Origin: an uncultured Oscillospiraceae bacterium | GTDB taxonomy: Bacteria; Bacillota; Clostridia; Oscillospirales; Oscillospiraceae | Reading direction: 5' to 3' | Assembly (NCBI GenBank): GCA_910584395.1 | Contig: CAJUAS010000004.1 | Span: 1-51,786 of the forward strand | DNA: 51,786 nt | Shown here: piece after piece, positions 31,987 to 39,155 of the stretch | Layout of the letters: each line of letters opens with the position of its first letter | Position numbering within the stretch: position 1 is the first letter of the stretch | Program-made: the position numbers and the translations under genes | The notes under the pieces: model-generated | Seen by the model: the letters and a program-made list of their open reading frames with translations, nothing else | What the model was told of the DNA's origin: nothing | Databases searched by the model: none

Positions 31987-32580
31987 TCAGTCGCGGTTGC
32001 GGATGACTTTGTCGATCAGGCCATAGGACATTCCTTCCTCGGCGGACATATAATGGTCACGCTCCGTGTCCCGGAGAATGGTCTCCATGGGCTGGCCGGT
32101 GCAGTCGCTCAGGATACGGTTCAGCTTTTCTCTGGTCGCCACCAAGTGGTCTGTGTGGATCTTGATATCGGTGGTTTGACCGGAAAGTCCGCCGCCGCCG
32201 ATCAAGGGCTGATGGATCAGGATCTCAGAGTTGGGGAGGGCAAACCGCTTTCCCTTCGCTCCCGCCGCCAACAGCACCGAAGCCATAGAGGCCGCCATGC
32301 CCACGCAGATGGTGGACACATCACACTTGATATACTGCATGGTGTCGTAGATGGCCATACCGTCGGTGATAGAGCCGCCGGGGCTGTTGATGTAAAACTG
32401 GATATCCTTATCCGGATCTTGCGCTTCCAAAAAGAGCAGCTGCGCCACGATGAGAGAGGCCGTAGTAGAGTTTACATCCTCTCCCAAAAAAACGATCCGG
32501 TCGCTGAGCAAGCGGGAGAAAATATCATAGGAGCGTTCGCCCCGGCTGGTTTGTTCAACAACGTAAGGTACTAAACTCAT
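31987..32580 (-). CDS. clpP: ATP-dependent Clp protease proteolytic subunit
   Basis: A 197-residue serine peptidase forming the tetradecameric Clp chamber. The catalytic triad is Ser in GMAASMAS, His in LIHQPL and Asp in RDTERDHYM; INSPGGSI lies before the active site. Start at 32580 with AAAGGAG 7 nt upstream. It follows tig by 83 nt, which contain a long hairpin with a short T run, so expression relative to tig may be tuned by termination or processing there. Confidence 0.97.
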   Translation of the reverse strand: MSLVPYVVEQTSRGERSYDIFSRLLSDRIVFLGEDVNSTTASLIVAQLLFLEAQDPDKDIQFYINSPGGSITDGMAIYDTMQYIKCDVSTICVGMAASMASVLLAAGAKGKRFALPNSEILIHQPLIGGGGLSGQTTDIKIHTDHLVATREKLNRILSDCTGQPMETILRDTERDHYMSAEEGMSYGLIDKVIRNRD

Positions 32581-32596
32581 AGTGGTTCTCCTTTAC

Positions 32597-32644
32597 AAAA
32601 ATGGGCGCGGGACAGCATTACACCAAAGTATAACCCTGTCCCGC
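32597..32644 (-). terminator. Long hairpin between tig and clpP, possible partial terminator
   Basis: On the minus strand GCGGGACAG pairs with CTGTCCCGC, and an inner TTATAC-TTTG-GTGTAA stem closes the loop. TTTTT follows 5 nt after the helix, 20 nt before the clpP start codon region, so termination may be incomplete. Confidence 0.55.
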
Positions 32645-32663
32645 TCCGAATATTCCTTGTGGT

Positions 32664-34082
32664 TTATTCCTCAGCCTTTTTGGCGGTCTTTTTTGCCGTA
32701 GGCTTCTTCTCGGGCGCATCCGCCTTGGCCTTCGCCGTGGTCTTTTTGGCGGCGGGCTTCTTCTCCTTCTCCCCACCCTCGTCCTTCTTTGCCGCCTTCT
32801 TTGCGGGAGCTTTCCCCACCTTGGCGTTGTCCAGAACGAACTTCGCGGCCTTTTGGTACAGCAGATCCTCGCTCAAGGTTTCTTCATCCACTGCCGCCTT
32901 GATCTGCTCGACCTCCATATTGTATTCCTTGGCCAGCCGCTCATACTCCGCCTTCTTCTCGGCAGCGGAGATCTTCAGCTTTTCCGCCTTGGCCACTGCC
33001 TCCAGTGCCAGCTCATTGAGCACCCGGCGGCGCGCGCCCACAGCAGCCTCCATGCGAAGGGCTTCGTTGGTCAGGCCCATCATACCCATATACTGATCAA
33101 AGGGAATCCCCTGACTCTCCACCCGCATTTTGTAGTCGTCCATCATGCGGTCAGTCTGCTGATCCACGATGGCCTGAGGCAGATCGACCTCCAGATTGTC
33201 GATGAGCTGATCGGTGATCGCCCGCTCATACTCGGTGTTGATCTGCTTCTCCCGGCGCTCGGTGATTTTCTTCTTCAGATCAGCCCGGAATTCGGCCAAG
33301 GTTTCAAATTCGGAAACGTCCTTAGCAAACTCATCGTCCAGTTCCGGTTTGACCGGCTCTTTTACCTCTTGGACTTTGACCTTGAACACCACGGGCTTGC
33401 CTGCAAGGTCGGGGGTGTAATCCTCAGGGAAGGTAATATCCAGCTCCTTCTCCTCCCCGGCTTTCATCCCGACGACGCCATCCTCAAAGCCGGGAATGAA
33501 CGTGCCGGAGCCAAGCTCCAGACTAAAGCCCTCGCCTTTTCCGCCCTCAAAGGGTACGCCGTTATCAAAGCCCTCAAAGTCGATGACAGCGGTGTCGCCC
33601 TTCTTGGCCTTACGCTTGACTGCCGTCAAACGGGTGGCGCGCTGGATGTACGGCGTCATCTCGGCGTCAATATCCGCGTCGGTGACACTCACCTTTTCCT
33701 TGGGGGCAGTGAGACCCTTATACTCGCCCAGCTTGACCTCGGGCTTCAAAGTGACAATAGCCTTGAAGGTAAAGCCGTCTTTGCCAGCTTCCATGATCTC
33801 GATCTGGGGATAGGCCGCGGGCTTCAACTTCTCCTGTGCGATCGCTTCCTCGTAGGCGGCGGGGTAGATATCCTTGATGGCGTCCTCATAGAAAAGGTTC
33901 GCACCGTACATGGCCTCCAGCATATTGCGGGGCACTTTACCCTTGCGGAAGCCGGGGATATTGATGCCCTTGCGCTGCCGGAGATACACACGGTTGACGG
34001 CCTCGTCAAAGGTCTTGGCGTCCACTTCAATGACCAATTCCACCGTGCTGTGTTCGCCCTTCTTTTTGCTCTTTACATTCAT
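32664..34082 (-). CDS. tig: Trigger factor with an Ala/Lys-rich tail
   Basis: A 472-residue ribosome-associated chaperone and peptidyl-prolyl isomerase. The ribosome-binding signature is GFRKGKVPRNMLE (44-56); the FKBP-type domain covers about 150-245 (DTAVIDFEGFDNG, FEDGVVGMKAGEEKELDITFPEDY) and a helical substrate-binding domain runs to about 420. The last 45-50 residues are an extension of repeated AKK/PAAKK/TAKK units with acidic interruptions, resembling histone H1 or bacterial HU-tail repeats; this tail is not part of the standard trigger factor fold. Start at 34082 with AGGAGG 11 nt upstream. First gene of the tig-clpP-clpX cluster. Confidence 0.95.
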   Translation of the reverse strand: MNVKSKKKGEHSTVELVIEVDAKTFDEAVNRVYLRQRKGINIPGFRKGKVPRNMLEAMYGANLFYEDAIKDIYPAAYEEAIAQEKLKPAAYPQIEIMEAGKDGFTFKAIVTLKPEVKLGEYKGLTAPKEKVSVTDADIDAEMTPYIQRATRLTAVKRKAKKGDTAVIDFEGFDNGVPFEGGKGEGFSLELGSGTFIPGFEDGVVGMKAGEEKELDITFPEDYTPDLAGKPVVFKVKVQEVKEPVKPELDDEFAKDVSEFETLAEFRADLKKKITERREKQINTEYERAITDQLIDNLEVDLPQAIVDQQTDRMMDDYKMRVESQGIPFDQYMGMMGLTNEALRMEAAVGARRRVLNELALEAVAKAEKLKISAAEKKAEYERLAKEYNMEVEQIKAAVDEETLSEDLLYQKAAKFVLDNAKVGKAPAKKAAKKDEGGEKEKKPAAKKTTAKAKADAPEKKPTAKKTAKKAEE

Positions 34083-34158
34083 GTTTACTGCATCCTCCTG
34101 TTGGGCCGCGACCCTATGTCACAGCTAAACTGGGCCGCCACAGGCCCGCAACATTCTT

Positions 34159-34167
34159 ATTTTAGCA
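34159..34167 (-). promoter_or_regulatory. Possible extended -10 promoter of tig
   Basis: Minus-strand TGC-TAAAAT, 76 nt before the tig ATG; no good -35 is visible 17 bp upstream. The remaining 34083-34201 gap shows no gene. Confidence 0.4.
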
Positions 34168-34201
34168 GAGACGGGAAAGAATTTCCACTCTTTTTTTGAA
34201 A

Positions 34202-34894
34202 TTACTCCAAGATTTTTTCCGGCACAAAGTTCAAGCGGTCTGCCGACACCAATCGGTAATCCACCCCACCTGTCACTCCCTCCAGCGCAAGTTTGTGGGA
34301 ATGACCGTGTAAATGTCCGTAAAAACACTTGGAAACGCCATATTGTTCAAGCAAATCAATGATTTCTTTGCAGGTATACCCTTGGTATTTTGGCGGGTAG
34401 TGAAGAAACACCAGCTTTTCTGCCGCGCCTTCCGCCGCTTTCAGGGACGTCTCCAATCGGATCAGTTCCCGCCGGTATACTTTGTCTGTCTCTTCCTCGG
34501 CGGCGGACGGCTCAAAGAACCACCCCCGCGTCCCGCAGAGGGCCACATCGCCGTAAAAAGCGCAATTGTTGTGGAGAAGCCGGAGCGTGGACAGGCCGTT
34601 GGCCTCCCAGAAAGCAGTCATTTTACTGGCCGTATTCCACCAGTAGTCGTGGTTTCCCTTCACGATATACTTGACTCCGGGAAGCGCGTCCAGATATGCG
34701 AAGTCGGGCAGCGCTTCCTCCAAACTCATGCCCCAAGAAAGGTCGCCGCATAAAACCACCGTGTCCTCCGGCCTCACCCGCTCAAAGCCCTCCGTCAGCT
34801 TCGCAACATAGTTCTCCCAAGCGCCGCCAAATACGTCCATAGGTTTGGCGCACCCAAGGGATAAATGGGTATCTCCAATCGCAAACAGGGCCAC
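34202..34894 (-). CDS. Calcineurin-like metallophosphoesterase
   Basis: A 230-residue phosphoesterase starting at GTG 34894 with AGAGGTG about 6 nt upstream. Metal-binding motifs appear in order: FAIGDTHLS (D-x-H), VVLCGDLSW (GD), VKGNHDYWW (GNHD), LHYPP (H) and YGHLHGHS (GHxH). It resembles clostridial YvnB/YmdB-unrelated small phosphohydrolases; the substrate is unknown. Starting 11 nt after thrC, it is the last gene of the long leftward operon behind the valine T-box. A trailing CAAAAAAAG region follows the stop but gives no clear terminator. Confidence 0.9.
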   Translation of the reverse strand: MALFAIGDTHLSLGCAKPMDVFGGAWENYVAKLTEGFERVRPEDTVVLCGDLSWGMSLEEALPDFAYLDALPGVKYIVKGNHDYWWNTASKMTAFWEANGLSTLRLLHNNCAFYGDVALCGTRGWFFEPSAAEEETDKVYRRELIRLETSLKAAEGAAEKLVFLHYPPKYQGYTCKEIIDLLEQYGVSKCFYGHLHGHSHKLALEGVTGGVDYRLVSADRLNFVPEKILE

Positions 34895-34905
34895 GCCATC
34901 ACCTC

Positions 34906-36387
34906 TTAGTTGAGCATCTCCAGCACCTGCTCCACCATGTCCTCTTTTTCTACCCATGTCTTAAAGCGGGGCGTCTTTCCCCGCAGGCCGGCCAGCGGCG
35001 CAGGGATCGGGCATCCGGTGACCTCGGAGAGCTGATCGAGAATGTCCAGACCCGGCTTTTTGTCGCGAATCCCCAGCGCGTCCAGAACGGCGGAGCAGAA
35101 TTTGAAGGGGCTGGCGGTGGAGACCGCAATGGCCGGAGTCATATCCCCAGTCTTGGCACGGTATTCATCCAGCACATGGAACGCAACAGCGGTGTGAGGA
35201 TCGATGAGATACCCGTGTTCCTTCCAAGTCTTGAAGATCTGCGCTTTGGTTTGTTCGTCGTCACAGAAGCCGGCGGCAAACTGGCTCTGAAGTTTCTTCA
35301 ACACCTTCTCAGACACCTGATACCGTCCGGTTGCAGCCAAGTCCGCCATATAGCCCGCGACCTCTGCCGGGTTCATGGTCAACGCAAGGAGCAGCCGTTC
35401 CAGATTGCTGGACACCAAAATGTCCATGGACGGAGAGATGGTGTTATAGAAGGGGCGGTTTTTATCATAGACGCCGGTTTGAATAAACTCGGTCAGGACA
35501 TTATTGGCGTTGGACGCGCAGATAAACTTATGGATGGGAACGCCCATGGCTTTGGCGTAGTAGGCCGCCAGAATATTCCCGAAATTCCCCGTGGGAACGC
35601 AGACGTTCACCGGATCGCCGGGGCGAATGGCTTCTCCCTTCAGCAGATCGCAGTAAGCGGAGACATAGTAGACGATCTGGGGCAGAACACGCCCCCAGTT
35701 GATGGAGTTGGCAGAGGAAAGGAAATAACGCCGCTTGGCCAACTGCTCCCGCAGGGCTTCGTCGGAAAAGAGCATCTTCACGCCGGTCTGCGCGTCGTCA
35801 AAATTGCCTTTGACAGCGCATACACCTACATTTTCCCCCTCCTGCGTTACCATTTGCAGCTCCTGAACTGCGGAAACGCCGTCCTTGGGATAAAAGACCA
35901 GTATTTTGGTCTGGGGCACGTCCTTAAAACCCTCCAGCGCGCCTTTGCCCGTGTCCCCGGAAGTGGCGACCAAAATGCACACCTTTTTGCGCTCTCCGAT
36001 CTTTTTGAGGGATGCGGTAAGCAAATGGGGCAGCATTTGCAGCGCCATGTCCTTAAACGCACAGGTCGGCCCGTGCCACAGCTCCAAACAGTAGGTGTTG
36101 TCGTCCACTCGGCAGACAGGAGCGACCAGCGGCGTATCAAACTTGTCCGGGCCATAGGCTTTTTTTGCAAAGTCGTTCAGCTCGGCGGTGGAGAACTCAT
36201 CCAGAAAGGTACTCATCACATAGACGGCCCTTTGGGGATAAGACATATCCTTCATCGTGTCCAGCGCGCTGGGCGACATCTTCATGAACACTTCCGGGGT
36301 CATCAGGCCTCCATCCCGGGCCAACCCCTGCGTAATGGCTTCGGCGGCGGTCAGCCGCTGGTTTCCTCTGGTGCTTAAATAGTACAT
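34906..36387 (-). CDS. thrC: Threonine synthase
   Basis: A 493-residue PLP enzyme converting O-phosphohomoserine to threonine. The PLP lysine is K112 in TCAFKDMALQ; ATSGDTGKGAL binds phosphate; PTGNFGNILAAYYAKAMG is the conserved C-terminal motif. The length and MYYLSTRGN start match the longer (yeast/E. coli-type) class. Its start overlaps the end of the dipeptidase gene by 13 nt. Its place in a transcript led by a valine T-box suggests that threonine synthesis partly follows valyl-tRNA charging, unless an internal promoter exists. Confidence 0.96.
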   Translation of the reverse strand: MYYLSTRGNQRLTAAEAITQGLARDGGLMTPEVFMKMSPSALDTMKDMSYPQRAVYVMSTFLDEFSTAELNDFAKKAYGPDKFDTPLVAPVCRVDDNTYCLELWHGPTCAFKDMALQMLPHLLTASLKKIGERKKVCILVATSGDTGKGALEGFKDVPQTKILVFYPKDGVSAVQELQMVTQEGENVGVCAVKGNFDDAQTGVKMLFSDEALREQLAKRRYFLSSANSINWGRVLPQIVYYVSAYCDLLKGEAIRPGDPVNVCVPTGNFGNILAAYYAKAMGVPIHKFICASNANNVLTEFIQTGVYDKNRPFYNTISPSMDILVSSNLERLLLALTMNPAEVAGYMADLAATGRYQVSEKVLKKLQSQFAAGFCDDEQTKAQIFKTWKEHGYLIDPHTAVAFHVLDEYRAKTGDMTPAIAVSTASPFKFCSAVLDALGIRDKKPGLDILDQLSEVTGCPIPAPLAGLRGKTPRFKTWVEKEDMVEQVLEMLN

Positions 36388-37310
36388 ACCTGTCTCACGA
36401 CCCTCATTAGGTTTTTGTAGAACAGTTTGTCAAGCAAGACTTCGGGATAACCGTGATCCTTCAAATATCCATGGAGTACGGCCCAGCCTGTCACATCCGG
36501 GACGCCCTCCGGCAGGCGGCTGATCCCGTCCCAGTCGCCGCCCAGCGCCACCGTGTCCTCGCCGCCCAGATTCAAAAAGTGATCCAGATGACGGCGCACC
36601 GTGTCCAGCGTGGCAGGTTCTCCCAAAAAATCCGGGCAGAGATTCAGCCCCACCGCCCCTTTTAACTCTATTATGGCAGTAAATTGTTCATCCGTCAAGT
36701 TCCGCGTGTGAAAACGGCGCGCCCTGCTGTCTGAATGGCTGGCAATGACCGGCGTTGTGGTCATCTCCGCCACATCCCAGAATCCCGGGTCGGAAAGATG
36801 GGAAACGTCGATCAGCATCCCCAGACGGTTCATTTCCCGCACAAAATCTCGGCCTTGGCCAGTCAGTCCCCGTTTGGGTTCTTCGGCGTTTGTCCCGGAA
36901 AGGGCGTTGGGATGATTCCAAGTCAGATTGACTGCCCGAACTCCCATATCATAAGCGGTATACAGCTTGTCAATCTCACAGTCCATCAGCTCCGCACCCT
37001 CCGCCGAGAGAAATGCCGCCACCTTTCCTGCCTGCCATGCCGCCTCTAACTGGCCGGCGGTCGTGCAAAAGGCGATGCGGCCGCTGTTGGCGGAAAGCTC
37101 CTGACGAAACAGAGCCACCTCTTCACAAAACACGTCCCAAAGCGCGCGCCCCGGCATATCCTCCGGCTCTCCAAAGCAGGCAAAGAACTGTGCAGCCCCG
37201 GTGAAGCCCTTGATCTTGTCCAGATTCCAATGCCCTGTGCTGTCCGCAAAATGCTCCCCGGTGAGGTAACAGTGAAGAATGGTATCGCAATGACCGTCAA
37301 AAAAGCGCAT
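36375..37310 (-). CDS. Membrane dipeptidase (peptidase M19)
   Basis: A 311-residue protein of the renal dipeptidase family, zinc enzymes hydrolysing dipeptides including D-amino-acid-containing ones. The metal motif HCDT is at 7-10; SAEGAELM supplies the bridging Glu; VSHLSDPGF and ASHSDSRA hold the two histidines; GGDWDGI near the C-terminus is also conserved. There is no signal peptide, so it acts in the cytoplasm. Coupled by overlap to thrC; a role in recycling peptides from turnover is plausible. Confidence 0.92.
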   Translation of the reverse strand: MRFFDGHCDTILHCYLTGEHFADSTGHWNLDKIKGFTGAAQFFACFGEPEDMPGRALWDVFCEEVALFRQELSANSGRIAFCTTAGQLEAAWQAGKVAAFLSAEGAELMDCEIDKLYTAYDMGVRAVNLTWNHPNALSGTNAEEPKRGLTGQGRDFVREMNRLGMLIDVSHLSDPGFWDVAEMTTTPVIASHSDSRARRFHTRNLTDEQFTAIIELKGAVGLNLCPDFLGEPATLDTVRRHLDHFLNLGGEDTVALGGDWDGISRLPEGVPDVTGWAVLHGYLKDHGYPEVLLDKLFYKNLMRVVRQVCTI

Positions 37311-37321
37311 GGTAGACCTCC

Positions 37322-37708
37322 TCAGAACGCGTTTTCAATGTAATTGATCCGCGGGGCAAGGGTGTGAGATCCTTCAGGTGCATAAACCTCCGCCACGTCA
37401 AACCGGGGCTGAAGGTCGGTGGGATACCGGGTCAGATAGAGCATCGCCGTGGCGCGGATGCGGCTTTGCTTGCGAAGCGTGACCGCTTCCCCCGCTGTGC
37501 CATACGCTGCGTTCTTACGCAGCTTGACCTCTATAAAGCTCAAGAACCTGCCATCACTTGCAATGATGTCGATCTCACCAAGCCGGCAGCGGTAGCCGGA
37601 AGCTAAAATCCGCCACCCCTTCCGCCTCAGGTCGTTGGCCACAATGGCTTCTCCCCACTTGCCCAAAAGGTGGCTTTTTGCCCCCTGTTCCTGCTTTTTT
37701 ACGTCCAT
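37322..37708 (-). CDS. YraN family endonuclease-like protein
   Basis: A 128-residue UPF0102/YraN protein with a Holliday-resolvase-like fold. LGKWGEAIVANDLRRKGW, then LGEIDIIASD and FIEVKLR give the E-x..D-x..ExK nuclease signature. The start at 37708 has CGGAGGAG about 6 nt upstream and lies 10 nt inside rnhB. The rnhB-yraN neighbourhood is common. Function not established; a role in DNA processing or recombination is assumed from the fold. Confidence 0.92.
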   Translation of the reverse strand: MDVKKQEQGAKSHLLGKWGEAIVANDLRRKGWRILASGYRCRLGEIDIIASDGRFLSFIEVKLRKNAAYGTAGEAVTLRKQSRIRATAMLYLTRYPTDLQPRFDVAEVYAPEGSHTLAPRINYIENAF

Positions 37709-38301
37709 TTGTAGCTCCTCCGATGCTCCGGGCACAGGCCATACCGGGCAATGGCCTCTTTATGCGCCTTTGTCGGGTAGCCCTTGTGCTTGGCAAACCC
37801 ATATTGCGGATACTGCATATCCAACTCCGCCATCACCCGGTCTCGGCTTACCTTCGCCAAGACCGACGCGGCGGCAATGGACGCCGACAAGCTATCTCCC
37901 TTTACAACGCACTGGTGAGTCAACGTGATCGCCGCACCTTTCCCGTGGTCACGATTGCCGTCGATCAGGGCGAAATCAGCCTTGGGAGACAGTCTTGAAA
38001 TGGCCAACTCCATCGCCTTGATCCGCGCCGTCAGGATATCGGTGGCGTCGATCTCTTCCGCCGAAACCTCGGCAATCGCCCACGCCACCGCAGTTTGCCG
38101 GATCACGGGGAACAGCGATTCCCGCTTCTTCTCCGTCAATTGCTTGGAGTCGTTGAGCCCGGGGATATCGACCCCAAAGGGCAGGATGACCGCCGCAGCG
38201 TATACCGGCCCTGCCAGCGGCCCTGCCCCCGCTTCATCGCAGCCGCAAATCGCGGTATAGCCTTTTTCTCTGTAAAGGCTTTCTTCTTGCCAGAGATTCA
38301 T
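37699..38301 (-). CDS. rnhB: Ribonuclease HII
   Basis: A 200-residue RNase H2-type enzyme that cuts RNA in RNA-DNA hybrids and removes misincorporated ribonucleotides. The catalytic acidic residues are in GCDEAGAGPLAGP (D/E), LNDSKQL, and the later IDGNRD and SIAAASVLAKVSRD. ATG 38301 is chosen over an upstream ATG because GGAGGAA stands 5-6 nt before it and because it forms an ATGA overlap with the rbgA stop. Confidence 0.96.
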   Translation of the reverse strand: MNLWQEESLYREKGYTAICGCDEAGAGPLAGPVYAAAVILPFGVDIPGLNDSKQLTEKKRESLFPVIRQTAVAWAIAEVSAEEIDATDILTARIKAMELAISRLSPKADFALIDGNRDHGKGAAITLTHQCVVKGDSLSASIAAASVLAKVSRDRVMAELDMQYPQYGFAKHKGYPTKAHKEAIARYGLCPEHRRSYKWT

Positions 38302-39155
38302 GGCGTTTCCTCCGGCCACTCTAATGTGATCTGCCCCAGCTTTCCGCCGCGGAACTCATCCAGAAGAATGTTGGCCATCCGCTGGGTGTCCACTTCCCCG
38401 CCGGAAATCAGGAAGCCCCGCTTGCGGGCTGCCCGTTCCAGCAGCTCCCAGCCCTGTGCGTCAGGGTCGGCGTCTATCTTATATCGCTCGGTCATGGCCT
38501 TGGGGTAATGACTGTTGAGCAAGTCCAACAAATGGCACGCCAACCCCTCAGTGTCCATGATGTCGTCCTTGACCGCCCCGGTAAAAGCCAGATTCAGCCC
38601 CACCTGCGGGTCTTCAAACTTGGGCCAAAGGATGCCGGGAGTGTCCAGCAACTCCAAGGTCGCATCCACAGTGACCCACTGCTTTCCGCGGGTGACGCCG
38701 GGCTTATCTCCGGCCTTGGCCGACTTCCGCTTGGCGACCTGATTGATAAAGGTGGACTTGCCCACATTCGGCACTCCTACCACCATCACCCGCACCTTGC
38801 GGCCCACCTGCCCCTTTTCCCGCCAGTGGGCGATCTGGGATGCCAGCGCCTGTTGGACAACGGCGGAAAACTCTCTTACGCCTTTTCCTGTTTTGGCGTC
38901 GGTCATAAGCACTGCCCAGCCTTGCTGTTTGAAAACCTCCCGCCATTTGCGGCTGGCGTTTTCATCGGCTTGGTCGGCGCGGTTGAGTACGATCATCCTT
39001 GGCTTATCTCCCACGATGGCGTCGATATCCGGATTGCGGGAGGAATGGGGAATACGGGCGTCAATGATCTCCGCCACCATGTCCACATTTTTCAGGTCGG
39101 CTTCGATTTGCCGGCGAGTTTTCGTCATGTGGCCGGGATACCATTGAATATTCAC
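38298..39155 (-). CDS. rbgA: Ribosome biogenesis GTPase YlqF/RbgA
   Basis: A 285-residue circularly permuted GTPase acting late in 50S assembly. G4 (LNRAD) precedes G1 (GVPNVGKST) and G3 (DTPGILWP), the permuted order that defines the family; IQWYPGHMTKTRRQI is the conserved N-terminus. It starts at GTG 39155, 1 nt after the valS stop, with GGGAGG inside the valS end. The rbgA-rnhB order is conserved in Bacillus (ylqF-rnhB). Confidence 0.96.
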   Translation of the reverse strand: MNIQWYPGHMTKTRRQIEADLKNVDMVAEIIDARIPHSSRNPDIDAIVGDKPRMIVLNRADQADENASRKWREVFKQQGWAVLMTDAKTGKGVREFSAVVQQALASQIAHWREKGQVGRKVRVMVVGVPNVGKSTFINQVAKRKSAKAGDKPGVTRGKQWVTVDATLELLDTPGILWPKFEDPQVGLNLAFTGAVKDDIMDTEGLACHLLDLLNSHYPKAMTERYKIDADPDAQGWELLERAARKRGFLISGGEVDTQRMANILLDEFRGGKLGQITLEWPEETP

